From Sphingomonas psychrolutea (GTDB lineage: Bacteria; Pseudomonadota; Alphaproteobacteria; Sphingomonadales; Sphingomonadaceae), in contig NZ_BMDW01000005.1 of assembly GCF_014636175.1 (NCBI RefSeq), forward strand, positions 1 to 64,000: a DNA stretch of 64,000 nt. The letters are read 5' to 3'. Of the stretch, positions 9,170 to 19,190 are shown piece by piece; position 1 is the first letter of the stretch, and each line of letters starts with the position of its first letter. The position numbers and the translations under genes are program-made. The notes beneath the pieces are model-generated. The model worked only from the letters and a program-made list of their open reading frames with translations. It did not search any database and was not told the origin of the DNA.

Positions 9170-10459
9170 GTGCGCGAGATCAATTTCGACGGCCTTGTCG
9201 GCCCGAGCCACAATTATGCCGGGCTGTCGTTCGGCAACCTCGCCGCGACCAGCAATGCCGGGTCGGTCTCGGCCCCGCGCGCGGCCGCGTTGCAGGGCAT
9301 CGCCAAAATGCGGCGGATGCTCGACCTCGGCCTGTCGCAAGGGCTGCTGGTGCCGCACGACCGCCCCGCCGCGGCATGGCTGCGCGAACTGGGCTTTCCG
9401 GGCGACGACGATGCCGTGCTCGCCGCTGCCTGGGCGCAGGACCCCATTTTGCTCGGCAATGTCTGTTCGGCCTCGGCGATGTGGGCCGCCAATGCCGCGA
9501 CCGTCTCGCCCGCGCCCGATTCTGGCGACGGTCGCTGCCACCTGTCGGTCGCGAACCTGTCGACGATGCTGCACCGGAGCATCGAACATCCACAGATCGC
9601 GCGGCAGTTACGTCTGGCCTTTGGCGATGCCGCGCATTTCACGGTGCACGATGCCCTGCCCGCCGCGCTAGGCGACGAAGGCGCTGCCAACCATATGCGC
9701 CTGACCAGACAGCACGGCGCGCGCGGGATCGAGCTGTTCGTCTATGGCGAGCGCAGCGCGGCAGGTTTTCCGGCGCGCCAGAACCGCACCGCCAGCGCCG
9801 CCGTCGTCCGGCGCCATGGGCTCGATCCCGCCGACGTGCTGCTCGTCCAGCAAAGCGTCGCGGCGATCGCGGCGGGGGCGTTCCACAATGATGTCGTCGC
9901 GGTTGCCAACGAAACCGTTTTGTTCGCACACGAACAGGCGTTCGAGGATCCGGCGGCGGTCCTCGCCTTTATCCGCGCGCGCCTGCCCGAAGCGGTGATC
10001 GTCGAAGTCCCGGCGGCGCGCGTATCGCTGGAAGCCGCGATCAAGTCATACCTGTTCAATTCGCAACTGGTGACCTTGCCCGACGGCACGATGGCGCTGA
10101 TCGTACCGAGCGAATGCCAGGAGACCCCTGAGGTCTGGGCATGGCTGCAGGAATTGCTCGCAGGCAACGGGCCGATCCGCCGCGTCGAAGTGCTGACCTT
10201 GCGCGAATCGATGCGCAACGGCGGCGGTCCGGCGTGCTTGCGGCTGCGGGTAGTGGTGGACGAGGCCGCGCACGCCGCGATCGACCCGCGCTTCCTGCTC
10301 GATCCGGCACGGTGCGATCTGCTCGCGGCGCTGGTCGAACGGCATTGGCCCGAGACGATCGCGCCCGCCGATCTCGGCAATCCCGCTTTGTGGCAGCAAT
10401 GCCGCACCGCGCGCGCCGCGTTGCTCGATACGCTCGGGTTTGCGCCCGGCGAGGTGTGA
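9170..10459 (+). CDS. astB: N-succinylarginine dihydrolase
   Basis: AstB hydrolyses N2-succinylarginine to N2-succinylornithine, CO2 and two ammonia in the arginine succinyltransferase catabolic pathway. The 429-residue protein has the family N-terminus EINFDGLVGPSHNYAGLS, the catalytic Glu/His regions (DEGAANHMRL, FHNDVVAVAN) and the nucleophilic Cys in GGPACLRLRV near the C-terminus. The GTG at 9170 is preceded by GAGAGGA at good spacing, which supports it over the TTG at 9155. The partner genes astA, astD and astE are not in the window. Confidence 0.93.
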   Translation: MREINFDGLVGPSHNYAGLSFGNLAATSNAGSVSAPRAAALQGIAKMRRMLDLGLSQGLLVPHDRPAAAWLRELGFPGDDDAVLAAAWAQDPILLGNVCSASAMWAANAATVSPAPDSGDGRCHLSVANLSTMLHRSIEHPQIARQLRLAFGDAAHFTVHDALPAALGDEGAANHMRLTRQHGARGIELFVYGERSAAGFPARQNRTASAAVVRRHGLDPADVLLVQQSVAAIAAGAFHNDVVAVANETVLFAHEQAFEDPAAVLAFIRARLPEAVIVEVPAARVSLEAAIKSYLFNSQLVTLPDGTMALIVPSECQETPEVWAWLQELLAGNGPIRRVEVLTLRESMRNGGGPACLRLRVVVDEAAHAAIDPRFLLDPARCDLLAALVERHWPETIAPADLGNPALWQQCRTARAALLDTLGFAPGEV

Positions 10460-10470
10460 GCTTTATGCGG

Positions 10471-11541
10471 TCAGCGCATCAGTCCGGCTGAGCGCAGCGC
10501 CGCTTCGATCGTCGCCTGGACTGTCGTAATCGGCGAGGAAGGCGGCGAGGCAGGCGGGGCAGAGGATCGCGCCCGCTCCACGCCCTCCAGCAACCCCCAG
10601 CCATGCGCGATCTGCCAAGTCGACGAAATGCCGACATCGAGCATATGCGGCATCGCGCAGCCGCACGCGGTTTCGCCGTGTGTGGCGACCGGCGTGCCAT
10701 GCCCCATGCCCGCAATGCGGTGCTCCTCGATCAGCACCGTGCCATCGGGCGCATGCCATGCACGCGTGCGCAGCTTCCCGCTGACCGTCTCCATATCGGG
10801 TGCGGCTTGGGCACCGTGGAGCGCGCGCCACTGCCCTACGATACGATCAGCGTTAACCGCATTGACGGTATGATCGGACTCGCCCTGCCAGACGCTCACG
10901 CTCGGCCAGGGACCACGATGCGGCGATGCCGCGCGCACCGCCGCCGCATAGGCCGCGTCATCGCCATGCCCCTGCCCACGCATCCGATCGAGCGCCTGCG
11001 CCATCGTGGCCGCCGCACCGTACGGCAGCCCGGCGATGATCGCGCCGCCGCGAAACAGCTCGGGATAGGTCGCGAGCATCACCGACGTCATCGCGCCGCC
11101 CGCCGATAGCCCAGTGACAAAGACCCGCGCCGGATCGATCGGAAAGCGTGCCAGCATCGCTGCGATCATGTGGCGGATCGATGCCGCCTCACCGGCATCG
11201 CGACGCGTGTCGCCGGGAACGAACCAGTTGAAGCACCCGTTCGGATTGTTCGCGCGCGCCTGTTCGGCGAACAGCACAGCGAAGCCGAACCGCGCGGCAA
11301 GGTCGGACCAGCCCGACCCCCGATCGTAGGATGCCGCATCCTGCGTACAGCCATGCAGGACCACGACCAATGGCATCGCATCGGCGCCTTCGGTAACATG
11401 GTACCAGCCGCTTAACCCGCCCGGATTCGCGCCGAAGTCGCCGAGCGCGCGCAAATGGCGGTGCTCGGTGCCGCTCACACCAGCCAACCCGGGCACTCTG
11501 GCGCGCGCGAGACGCTCGATCGTATCGTTGATGGATCGCAT
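10471..11541 (-). CDS. PHB depolymerase family esterase
   Basis: This 356-residue alpha/beta-hydrolase belongs to the esterase family that includes short-chain poly(3-hydroxybutyrate) depolymerases and feruloyl esterases. It shows the oxyanion segment VVLHGCTQD at about 61-68, the lipase box GLSAG (Ser about 146) and the His segment GMGHGTP. No clear signal peptide is visible, so a cytoplasmic or non-classically exported enzyme is possible. The ATG at 11541 is chosen for the GGAG upstream. It is convergent with astB, with 11 bases between the stops. The true polymer or ester substrate is unknown. Confidence 0.85.
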   Translation of the reverse strand: MRSINDTIERLARARVPGLAGVSGTEHRHLRALGDFGANPGGLSGWYHVTEGADAMPLVVVLHGCTQDAASYDRGSGWSDLAARFGFAVLFAEQARANNPNGCFNWFVPGDTRRDAGEAASIRHMIAAMLARFPIDPARVFVTGLSAGGAMTSVMLATYPELFRGGAIIAGLPYGAAATMAQALDRMRGQGHGDDAAYAAAVRAASPHRGPWPSVSVWQGESDHTVNAVNADRIVGQWRALHGAQAAPDMETVSGKLRTRAWHAPDGTVLIEEHRIAGMGHGTPVATHGETACGCAMPHMLDVGISSTWQIAHGWGLLEGVERARSSAPPASPPSSPITTVQATIEAALRSAGLMR

Positions 11542-11595
11542 ATGAAGACTCCGACAGCGGCAATTTCTATGCTGCACCGCAACATGTGACACCGT

Positions 11596-11619
11596 GCGAC
11601 CGCGGTTTCAAGCGGTCGC
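11596..11619 (-). terminator. Hairpin after the catalase gene
   Basis: A perfect 8-bp stem, GCGACCGC/GCGGTCGC, with an 8-base loop lies 35 bases beyond the catalase stop. No clear T-run follows on the minus strand, so intrinsic termination is only possible. Confidence 0.4.
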
Positions 11620-11653
11620 CAGACATTTACCAGCCACACGCTTTTCGCAGCGT

Positions 11654-13822
11654 CTATCCCTGCGCATCCAGATCAACGGCGGTTTCGCGCGGCCAAAATC
11701 GCAGCGCGCGACACGTCACGACAAACCCGCGTACGTCCTTCGGCTTAGCCAATTGTACGAAGCCCGCGTCCGTTTCCGGAATGCGTGCCGCGTCGAACAA
11801 GGCGGCTGCACTGGCCGAAAAGCCGATATATTTGCAATGCGCGAAGGCGTCGGCGCAGAAATCCTTTGCCGCCGCGTCCTTTGCCAGCAACGCCGCGCCT
11901 GCCGCCGATGGCAGCACCGCCACCGCGTCGTACAGCACCGATGGCCCGCCATCGATCTTCTGCTTCGCGGCGACCGCCGTCCCGTTATCAAGCGTCACGC
12001 CGCCGATCTTCGGCGCAACGACCTCCCATACCGCACCTTCGGCCTCCAATGCATCGATGAGCGCATCGAACAGCGTTGCATTGGAGCCGTCGGTCAGCAC
12101 GATCCCCATCTTGCGGCCCTTGAAATCCTTGGGACCGTTGGCGAGGATGCTGAGTTTGTCCGACGTCGGCAAATCGATCGTCGGTTTGGCTGCCACCGCC
12201 GCCTCCGGCAGCGCCATGCCGAGCCCGTCGGCCACCGTCGCCGCCAGATCGGCGTCAATGTTGAGCAAATGCGACACCGCACGCGCGCGGATGTCGACGC
12301 GCGTCACCTTCGACAGCTCGAACGTCAGCGCATCGCCGATATGCTTCTGCTCGATCGGCTGCTGGCTGCGCAGGAACTGCCGTGCCTGGCTATAATGGTC
12401 CGAGAAGCTCTCGGAGCGGACGCGCTGCTTGGGGCCGTCGAACCCCGCTGCGAAGCTCGTCGTGCCGCGCGCCGGATTTTCGCGCGGGCCGGCCTCGGCG
12501 CCCCAGCTATTGGGCTCGTAATTCACGCGACCCTTGGGGTTGGTCATCGCCATGTGACCATCCTGCTGGAAGTTCATGACGGGGCAGCGCGGCGCATTGA
12601 CCGGGATATGCGTGAAGTTCGGCCCGCCAAGCCGCTTCAACTGCGTATCGAGATACGAGAAATTGCGCCCGTGCAGCAGCGGATCGTCGCTGAAATCGAT
12701 CCCTGGCGGCATGTTCGACGTGCAGAACGCGACCTGTTCGGTGCTCGCGAAGAAGTTCTCGACGTTGCGGTTTAGCGTGAGGTTGCCGATGATCCGCACC
12801 GGGATCAGCTCTTCGGGAATCAGCTTGGTCGAATCGAGATGGTCGAACGGCAGCTTGGCGGCGTCTTCTTCCGAGAAAAGCTGCACGCCCAGATCCCACA
12901 CCGGGAAATCGCCCGATTCGATCGCGTCCCACATGTCGCGGCGATGAAAATCAGGATCGGCACCGTTGATCTTGACCGCCTCGTTCCACAGCACCGATTG
13001 CAAGCCCTGGCGCGGCTTCCAGTGGAACTTCACAAAGGTCGAGTTACCGTCCTGATCGAGCAGACGGAAACTGTGGATGCCGAACCCCTCCATCGTCCGC
13101 AGCGAGCGCGGGATGGTCCGGTCGGACATCTGCCACATCACCATATGCCACGCCTCGGGCATCAGGCTAGCGAAATCCCAGAAATTGTCGTGCGCGCTTT
13201 GCGCCTGCGGGAAGGCGCGGTCGGGCTCTTCCTTTACCGCGTGGATCAGGTCGGGGAATTTGATCGCGTCCTGGATGAAGAACACGGGAATGTTGTTGCC
13301 GACGAGGTCCCAATTGCCTTCGCGCGTGTACATCTTCACCGCGAACCCGCGCACGTCGCGCGCCAGATCGGGGGAACCCTTGCTGCCCGCAACGGTCGAG
13401 AAACGAACAAAGGCCTCGGTCTGCTGCCCGACCTCGCCCAGCACATTGGCGCGGCAGATGTCGGAGAGGCTGTCGGTCAGTTCGAACACGCCGTGCGCGC
13501 CGTAACCGCGCGCATGGACGACGCGCTCGGGGATGCGCTCATGGTCGAAGTGAAAGATCTTTTCGCGCAGCTGGAAATCTTCGAGCAGCGTCGGACCGCG
13601 CGGGCCTGCCCGCAGACTGTTTTGCGCGTCGCCGACCGGGATGCCCTGCTGGCTGGTAAGCGTCATCGTCGCATCGGATGTCGTCTGGTGCGTCTCGCCG
13701 CCTTGCCCCTGCGCTTCAGCATAAGAGGTCGGCGCGTCTGCACCGGCTGGGGCCCGCGGGGCCTTCTTGACGCTCTCGCCCTTGCGTTTACCCGTGTCGC
13801 CCTTGGCGGTGCTGCGTGCCAT
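11654..13822 (-). CDS. katE: Large-subunit catalase, clade 2 (HPII type)
   Basis: This heme catalase disproportionates hydrogen peroxide. At 722 residues it is of the large HPII class: a basic low-complexity N-terminal extension, the catalase core with distal His in [11 protein letters not shown], the Asn region [16 protein letters not shown], the proximal Tyr region [18 protein letters not shown], and a C-terminal DJ-1/PfpI-like flavodoxin-fold domain from about residue 570. The ATG at 13822 follows GCGGAGG at good spacing. It lies alone next to a sensor kinase of the same direction. Such clade 2 enzymes are usually stationary-phase or stress induced; no operator could be picked out here. 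Confidence 0.93.
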   Translation of the reverse strand: MARSTAKGDTGKRKGESVKKAPRAPAGADAPTSYAEAQGQGGETHQTTSDATMTLTSQQGIPVGDAQNSLRAGPRGPTLLEDFQLREKIFHFDHERIPERVVHARGYGAHGVFELTDSLSDICRANVLGEVGQQTEAFVRFSTVAGSKGSPDLARDVRGFAVKMYTREGNWDLVGNNIPVFFIQDAIKFPDLIHAVKEEPDRAFPQAQSAHDNFWDFASLMPEAWHMVMWQMSDRTIPRSLRTMEGFGIHSFRLLDQDGNSTFVKFHWKPRQGLQSVLWNEAVKINGADPDFHRRDMWDAIESGDFPVWDLGVQLFSEEDAAKLPFDHLDSTKLIPEELIPVRIIGNLTLNRNVENFFASTEQVAFCTSNMPPGIDFSDDPLLHGRNFSYLDTQLKRLGGPNFTHIPVNAPRCPVMNFQQDGHMAMTNPKGRVNYEPNSWGAEAGPRENPARGTTSFAAGFDGPKQRVRSESFSDHYSQARQFLRSQQPIEQKHIGDALTFELSKVTRVDIRARAVSHLLNIDADLAATVADGLGMALPEAAVAAKPTIDLPTSDKLSILANGPKDFKGRKMGIVLTDGSNATLFDALIDALEAEGAVWEVVAPKIGGVTLDNGTAVAAKQKIDGGPSVLYDAVAVLPSAAGAALLAKDAAAKDFCADAFAHCKYIGFSASAAALFDAARIPETDAGFVQLAKPKDVRGFVVTCRALRFWPRETAVDLDAQG

Positions 13823-13925
13823 TGATCCATCCTCCGCCGCGGCGCGCGGCAGCATCCCAAACGCGCGGACCGAAAAAAGGGACCGGCGAAATCGTCTAGA
13901 TTTGGATCAACCATCGACGCCGCGC

Positions 13926-16415
13926 TCAGCGCGCTTCGAGCACCGCCCGGATCTTTGCGGCAAGCGCCTCCAGGCTGAACGGTTTGCCGATCAAATCGAC
14001 CCCCTCGTCGAGCTTGCCGTTATGGACGACGGCGTTGCGGGTATAGCCGGTGGTGAACAAAATCTTCAGCGCCGGCCGCAACGCCCGCGACGCCTCCGCA
14101 AGCTTTGCCCCGTTCATCTCGGGCATCACGACATCGGTGAACATCAGCACGATCTCGGGATGCTCTTCCAGCAGCCGCAGCGCTTTGGCGGCGCAATCCG
14201 CTTCCAGCACATGATAGCCAAGCTCGGTCAGCGCATCGACGCTGAACTGGCGGACGCCGGGTTCGTCCTCGACGACCAGGATGACCTCGCGATCGTCGCC
14301 ACGCGGCATTTCCGGCACTTCAGCGGCAGCCGGGTCGGCCTGCGCTGCGCCGCGCAGCCGCGGCAGATAGAGCTTGATCGTAGTGCCGAGCCCTTGCTCG
14401 GTGTAGATCTTTACATGCCCGCCCGATTGCTTGATGAAGCTGTAGACCTGGCTCAGACCCAGCCCCGTCCCCTTACCCACCGGCTTGGTGGTGAAGAACG
14501 GATCAAACGCCTTTTCGACCACTTCCGGGGGCATCCCGCTTCCCGTATCGGTCACCGCAATCAGGACATATTGGCCTGCGCTGATGCCAAGATTGGCAGC
14601 GGCGTAGCGTTCATCGAGATGCGCGTTCTGCGTTTCGATCGTCAAATGCCCGCCATCGGGCATCGCATCGCGCGCGTTGACCGCGAGGTTGAGCAGGATG
14701 TTCTCGAGCTGATTGGGGTCGGCATGCGTGCGCCACAGCCCGCCTGCCAACACGGTTTCAAGCTGGACATCGGCACCGAGCGAATGCCGCAGCAGATCCG
14801 ACATGCCGGACACGAGTTTGTTGGCGTCGATCGCCTCGGGTTGCAGCGGTTGCTGGCGCGAAAAGGCGAGCAGGCGCTGCGTCAGCAACGCCGCGCGGCG
14901 GGCGGCGTCGGTCGCCGCGTCAATATAGCGTTGCGCGCGCGCATCCCCGTCCGCCAAGCGCCGACCCAGCAATTCGAGCGACCCCATCACGACCGCCAGC
15001 ATATTGTTGAAATCGTGCGCGATGCCGCCAGTCAACTGCCCGACGGCTTCCATCTTCTGGCTCTGTCGCAAGGCCTCTTGCGCCCTGGCAAGATCGGCCG
15101 CCGCGGCCTTTTCGGCGGTCACGTCGCGTCCGGTCGCATAGATCAAACCATCCTCTGCGGTCGCGACCCAGGACAACCAGCGGACGCTCCCATCGCTGTG
15201 ACGGTAGCGATTCTCGAAACCTTGCAAGGCCTGCTCGGCGAGATGGTGTAAGGCGCTGCGCGTGCCTTGTGTGTCATCGGGCATGACAAAGTCGAACAGC
15301 GACCGGCCCAGCCACTCCTCCGGTGCCCAGCCGAGGATCGTCGTAACCGATGGGCTGACGGCGCGAAACACCCCGTCGCCGTCGACGATGACGATCAGAT
15401 CCTGCGAATTGCGCCACACCCGGTCGCGATCGGCGGTGCGGCGCGCGACCTCCTGCTCAAGCGTCGCATTGAGCTTGACCAGCGCTGCGGCCGATGACTT
15501 TTGCTCCTCAATGTCGGTGTTGGTGCCAATCCAGCGCGCGATGATGCCCTCGCCGTTCCAGATCGGCAAAGCCCGCGCGATGTGCCAGCGATACCCCCCG
15601 TCCGCGCGGCGCAGGCGGAATTCGGTATCGTAATGCTCCCCGGATGCCAGCGACGCACGCCACCGTTCGGTTGCACGCGCGGCATCGTCGGGATGGACCA
15701 TCGCCGCCCAGCCATCGCCGTGAAGCGCCCCTTCGGCGAACCCGCTATAATCATAGACGCGCTGATTGAACCAATCGAGCAAGCCATCGGGTTGCGCCGC
15801 CCAGACTTGGTTGGGCATCGCCTGGGCGAAGGTGCGGAACTCGGCCTCGCTCGCCGCCAGCGCCGCTTCGGCCTTGTGCTGCGCGGTGACATCGGTGTTG
15901 GTGCCAAACCACCGCACGACCCGATCGTGCTGATCCTTGAGCGGCGTGATCCGGGTTAAAAAGGGACGGAAAACGCCATCCGCGCCCTTCAGCGGGAAGG
16001 TCATTTCAAACGCTTCCCCGGTCGCGATCGAGGCGGTCCAGCGCTCCATTACCGTCGGCAGGATGGCAGGGTCGTGGACCACTTGCCAACCCCAGCCCGA
16101 CATCGCCTCGGGCGTGCTGCCACAATAATCGTGCCAGCGCCGGTTGTACCAGCCGATCGCACCAGCGCCGTCCGCGATCCAGCACAACGCCGGCAGATTT
16201 TCGGCAAGCAAGCGCAGCTCGGGCTCGTCGGGCTGCGCCGCCACCACTGCCGCCAGCGCAAGTTCGGTCGGCGCAACGTGGCGCCAATATGAATCCGCAA
16301 AGTCTACGCCGACCAAATCCCCAAATGGCAACGTCTCACTCCATTTCCCGAAGGCGTGTCGCTGGCCCGAGGATTTACATGGAGTGGCGGCCAACGCAAT
16401 CCGCGCGAACGGCAT
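13926..16415 (-). CDS. Hybrid sensor histidine kinase with three PAS domains and a receiver domain
   Basis: The protein of up to 829 residues contains three successive PAS/PAC modules (each followed by a PAC motif such as [23 protein letters not shown] and GRDVTAEK), then a HisKA-type H-box [11 protein letters not shown], an ATPase domain ([30 protein letters not shown]) and a C-terminal receiver with acidic pocket and phosphoacceptor Asp in [11 protein letters not shown]. No membrane segment is seen, so it is a cytoplasmic sensor. The start is uncertain: 16415 is the first ATG but has a weak binding site, and the first about 50 residues are not conserved. No partner regulator lies beside it. 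Confidence 0.85.
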   Translation of the reverse strand: MPFARIALAATPCKSSGQRHAFGKWSETLPFGDLVGVDFADSYWRHVAPTELALAAVVAAQPDEPELRLLAENLPALCWIADGAGAIGWYNRRWHDYCGSTPEAMSGWGWQVVHDPAILPTVMERWTASIATGEAFEMTFPLKGADGVFRPFLTRITPLKDQHDRVVRWFGTNTDVTAQHKAEAALAASEAEFRTFAQAMPNQVWAAQPDGLLDWFNQRVYDYSGFAEGALHGDGWAAMVHPDDAARATERWRASLASGEHYDTEFRLRRADGGYRWHIARALPIWNGEGIIARWIGTNTDIEEQKSSAAALVKLNATLEQEVARRTADRDRVWRNSQDLIVIVDGDGVFRAVSPSVTTILGWAPEEWLGRSLFDFVMPDDTQGTRSALHHLAEQALQGFENRYRHSDGSVRWLSWVATAEDGLIYATGRDVTAEKAAAADLARAQEALRQSQKMEAVGQLTGGIAHDFNNMLAVVMGSLELLGRRLADGDARAQRYIDAATDAARRAALLTQRLLAFSRQQPLQPEAIDANKLVSGMSDLLRHSLGADVQLETVLAGGLWRTHADPNQLENILLNLAVNARDAMPDGGHLTIETQNAHLDERYAAANLGISAGQYVLIAVTDTGSGMPPEVVEKAFDPFFTTKPVGKGTGLGLSQVYSFIKQSGGHVKIYTEQGLGTTIKLYLPRLRGAAQADPAAAEVPEMPRGDDREVILVVEDEPGVRQFSVDALTELGYHVLEADCAAKALRLLEEHPEIVLMFTDVVMPEMNGAKLAEASRALRPALKILFTTGYTRNAVVHNGKLDEGVDLIGKPFSLEALAAKIRAVLEAR

Positions 16416-16442
16416 TCAAAGCTTTGCAGAGGCTGGCCTGTA

Positions 16443-17786
16443 TCAAGCGCGCACGCGGTCGGTCGCGCGGACATGCTTGCCATAGACGAATTCGAACAAA
16501 GGCGTCGCCATCACCGTGGTAACGATCGCCATCAGCACGAGCATCGCGAACAGCGTCGGCCCGATAATCCCTTTTTGCAGCCCGATATTGATGATGATCA
16601 GCTCCATCAGCCCGCGCGAATTCATCAGCGCCCCAATGCCGAGCGCAGTGCGATTATCCTCCCCCGACAGCCGCGCCGCGAGATAGCAAGCGCCGCCCTT
16701 GGCGAGGATCGAGGCGAGCAGGATCAGCAGCGCGGCCAGCAACAGTGGCGCTGAATTGACCATATCCAGCCGGGTGTTGAGCCCCGAATAGGTGAAGAAC
16801 ATCGGCAGCAGCAGGACCACCGCGAGCGGTTCGACCGTGCGTTTGATCTCGCTGCTGAGCAGCCCGCGCGGCATCGCGACGCCCATGATGAAACCGCCGA
16901 AGATCGCGTGGATGCCGACCGCGTCCATCAGAAATGCCGATGTGCAGAACGCCGCAAGCACGACCGCGAGCGCGAAATGGCTCATGCTGCCCTCACGCTC
17001 GACCCGGCGCCCGAGCGGTGCAAGCAAGCGCGGCGCGAACAGCAGCACCAGCGCCGCCCACACTATCCCGCCCCCGATCGCCAGAATCGCAACGCCCGCG
17101 CCGCCGCCGAACGTCGCCAGCACGACCGCGAGCACGCACCACGACACCGCGTCGTCGAACGCGCCCGCGGTCAGCGCCAGCGTGCCGAGCGCACTGTCGC
17201 CAAGCCCGCGCTCGGTGATGATTCGCGCCAGCATCGGAAATGCGGTCAGCGCGATGCAGGCACCGAGGAAGAGCGTGGCGTTTGCCTGAGTGATGCCGGG
17301 CGCGAACAGTCCGGGGACTCCGAGCAACAGCGGCGTGATCAGCACCGCGATCCCGAACGGTGCGGCGATGCCTGCGAACGATACCGCTGAGGCGCTCTTC
17401 GCCTTGGCGCGGAAATGGTCGAGCCGCAGCGTCGTGCCGACGAGGAACATGTAGAGACCGACCCCAAGCTGCGACCCGGCATAGAGCACGTTACGGGTTT
17501 CCTTGGGGAAGATCGCGCCCTGCAGATCGGGGAAGAACAGCCCGAGCAAGGACGGGCCGAGCACCACGCCCGCGATCATTTCCCCGACGACTTGCGGCTG
17601 ACCCAGAAAGCGTTTGCCGAGCCATCCGACGATCCGGCACGCAATCAGAATAACGGCGAGTTGCAGAAAGAAGTGGATGCTGACATCGCCGGGGGAATAG
17701 GTCGTGGCGGTGGCGGGTACCGCTGGGCCGTGCGCGTTGAGCACCCCGCCCGCCGTCTTGCCCAAACTGTCGATCCAGCCGTGCAT
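16443..17786 (-). CDS. Cation:proton antiporter, CPA2-like membrane domain
   Basis: This 447-residue inner-membrane protein has about 12 hydrophobic segments and conserved motifs of the Na+/H+ exchanger membrane domain (VVGEMIAGVVLGPSLLG, GVGLYMFLVGT, GAFDDAVSWCVLAVV with the paired acidic residues, and NSRGLMELIIINIGLQ). It lacks the C-terminal TrkA-N nucleotide-binding domain of KefB/KefC. The ATG at 17786 has AGAGG/AGG upstream. It probably exchanges Na+ or K+ for protons. It lies 27 bases beyond the kinase gene's predicted start, in the same direction, so co-transcription is possible. Confidence 0.85.
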   Translation of the reverse strand: MHGWIDSLGKTAGGVLNAHGPAVPATATTYSPGDVSIHFFLQLAVILIACRIVGWLGKRFLGQPQVVGEMIAGVVLGPSLLGLFFPDLQGAIFPKETRNVLYAGSQLGVGLYMFLVGTTLRLDHFRAKAKSASAVSFAGIAAPFGIAVLITPLLLGVPGLFAPGITQANATLFLGACIALTAFPMLARIITERGLGDSALGTLALTAGAFDDAVSWCVLAVVLATFGGGAGVAILAIGGGIVWAALVLLFAPRLLAPLGRRVEREGSMSHFALAVVLAAFCTSAFLMDAVGIHAIFGGFIMGVAMPRGLLSSEIKRTVEPLAVVLLLPMFFTYSGLNTRLDMVNSAPLLLAALLILLASILAKGGACYLAARLSGEDNRTALGIGALMNSRGLMELIIINIGLQKGIIGPTLFAMLVLMAIVTTVMATPLFEFVYGKHVRATDRVRA

Positions 17787-18007
17787 CCTACCTCTGCCCC
17801 ATGCGACCAATGTGGAGGTCCGCTTTATGCGCATAAGGCGGCTGGCCTGCTACCGATAACCGAAACGGTGCATCGCGCTTTCATGATCGGCCGCGCGCGC
17901 GGCATCACGCATCATCCGGGATATCGTGCCGGTGCTGGCTTTGAAGTGTATCATCGCCCTCAACGGCGTTACTTCGGTCACAGAATTGAGCGGTCGGGAC
18001 AAAGCAC

Positions 18008-18418
18008 ATGCCTACCCCATCTATCGGCGAAACTCGCCCCCTCGGCTTCAACCGCGCGCCGCGAAGCGGGATGTTGGGCCGCGGGCAATTTCTCGCAATC
18101 TCATCGAACACGACTTTGATTTCAATTATCAGCACCAACTGCGATGGCAACGGGGCGAGCACCTTCGCGCTCGCAAACGTGCAGTGGGGCATCGCCGTCG
18201 GGATGGAGACCGGCGCCGATCTGTTGATCTTTGTAATCGGTGGGGAGGCAGGCGTGCCCGCGCAACGCCACGCGCCCTACGCCAGGTTGAACGGGGGCAT
18301 CGCTGACGAGTGCCGCGTACCGGGAGCAGGGAATAGCCACGCGCCTCCCCATAGCCATGCGATCCTTGCGGTAAATTCCTGCATTTGGGCGGTACGAACC
18401 TTCATGGCGCGCAACTGA
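18008..18418 (+). pseudogene. Decayed phage-tail-collar (microcystin-dependent-protein-like) gene
   Basis: The 136-codon frame follows the tail-collar/MDP family layout: a start like GEIRxLGFNxAPRGW (here GETRPLGFNRAPRSG), LAISSNTTLISII, GNGASTFAL, IAVGME and a terminal HAILAVNSCIWAVRTFMARN that resembles the family ending PYLAVNFCIALxGxFPxRN. The usual Gly-Trp and Cys-Asn-Gly-Gln signature is broken (SGMLGRGQ), YGGNG has become CDGNG, and the variable middle is shorter than in family members as I know them. This points to a gene drifting after loss of function; a short divergent functional copy is possible. The GNAT gene begins two bases after its stop. Confidence 0.6.
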
Positions 18419-18419
18419 T

Positions 18420-18905
18420 ATGGCGGCACTGACGATCCGGCCCGAGGTGGCGGAAGACGATCCATTCCTTCGGCGTTTGACGATCGAGGGACGCTGGGCC
18501 GAATTCGCGCCGCTGCCGCTCGCCGACGCACACAAGCGCATGCTGCTCGAACAGCAAGATCAGGCGCGGCGGCACCATTACCGCACCTTTTACGCCGGGG
18601 CCGATTTCAGTGTGCTCGAATTGGACGGGGTGGCCGTAGGTCGCCTGTGCCTGTTACGCGGCCCGCACGACCATAAGCTTGTCGATATCGCGTTACTGCC
18701 CGAACAGTGCGGCAGCGGGCTTGGCGGCACGTTGCTGGATTCGATCCTGGCCGAGGCCGCGACGCTCGGTCGCAGTGTTTCACTACGCGTCGAACATACC
18801 AACCCGGCGCGACGACTGTACGAGCGCAAGGGGTTTCGCGAGACCGAACGTAGCGAGATCGACGCGGAAATGGAGTGGCACGCTCCCTTGAACAGCGCCT
18901 CATAG
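18420..18905 (+). CDS. GNAT family N-acetyltransferase
   Basis: This 161-residue protein has the GCN5-related acetyltransferase fold: an N-terminal strand MAALTIRPEVAEDDPFLRRL, the motif A acetyl-CoA loop at EQCGSGLGGTLL (Q/RxxGxG/A), and the C-terminal NPARRLYERKGFRETER segment. Its reading frame is intact and its coding pattern looks normal, unlike the preceding frame. It starts two bases after the decayed tail-collar gene, which suggests they once formed an operon. The acceptor, small molecule or protein, cannot be told. Confidence 0.85.
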   Translation: MAALTIRPEVAEDDPFLRRLTIEGRWAEFAPLPLADAHKRMLLEQQDQARRHHYRTFYAGADFSVLELDGVAVGRLCLLRGPHDHKLVDIALLPEQCGSGLGGTLLDSILAEAATLGRSVSLRVEHTNPARRLYERKGFRETERSEIDAEMEWHAPLNSAS

Positions 18906-19027
18906 TGAAACGCGCGCTCAGGGGGACGCGCGATCGGGGACAGGCCGATCTCAAACGGTTCGCGCGCGGGATGCGCGATCTCGATCAGATGGGCGATTAC
19001 GCAATCGGGGCACCGACCCAAAAAGAA

Positions 19028-19190
19028 TCAAACTGAAGGCGGCGTGCTGGCGGCTTCAATCCACACGATATCCTGCCGGTCCTCACAACGAACGACAAAT
19101 TCGGTATCGACCAAGCGCAGAAATGTTTCGCCGGGGGGGGGGGCGCTGTCACCGTTGGTGTTTTCTGCGCGGTGAAGAAGCTGTCGTCAT
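19028..19190 (-). pseudogene. Small frame-broken coding remnant behind the sulfotransferase gene
   Basis: An ATG at 19190-19188 directly abuts the sulfotransferase stop (TGAATG), but its frame ends after 13 codons. A second frame, ending at a TGA at 19028-19030, reads on without stops and looks protein-like: GDSAPPPGETFLRLV and then DTEFVVRCEDRQDIVWIEAA. Adding one base near 19165 would join the two into a protein of about 54 residues. It may be a gene broken by a one-base deletion or a sequencing error, as a run of about 11 G lies inside it. No family is recognised. Confidence 0.35.
19133..19143. repeat. Homopolymeric G tract, about 11 bases
   Basis: An uninterrupted run of about 11 G on the plus strand, inside the small coding remnant downstream of the sulfotransferase gene. 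Runs of this length are prone to slippage in replication and to length errors in sequencing. The exact count is uncertain by one. Confidence 0.7.

Noticed and set aside
18008..18418. Prophage or phage remnant
   Set aside because: Tail-collar-type genes occur outside phages, and no integrase, terminase, capsid, portal or attachment site is visible around it.
18925..19021. Small minus-strand open frame behind the sulfotransferase remnant
   Set aside because: It begins with TTG without a binding site and soon runs antisense into the GNAT gene; the coding character is too weak.
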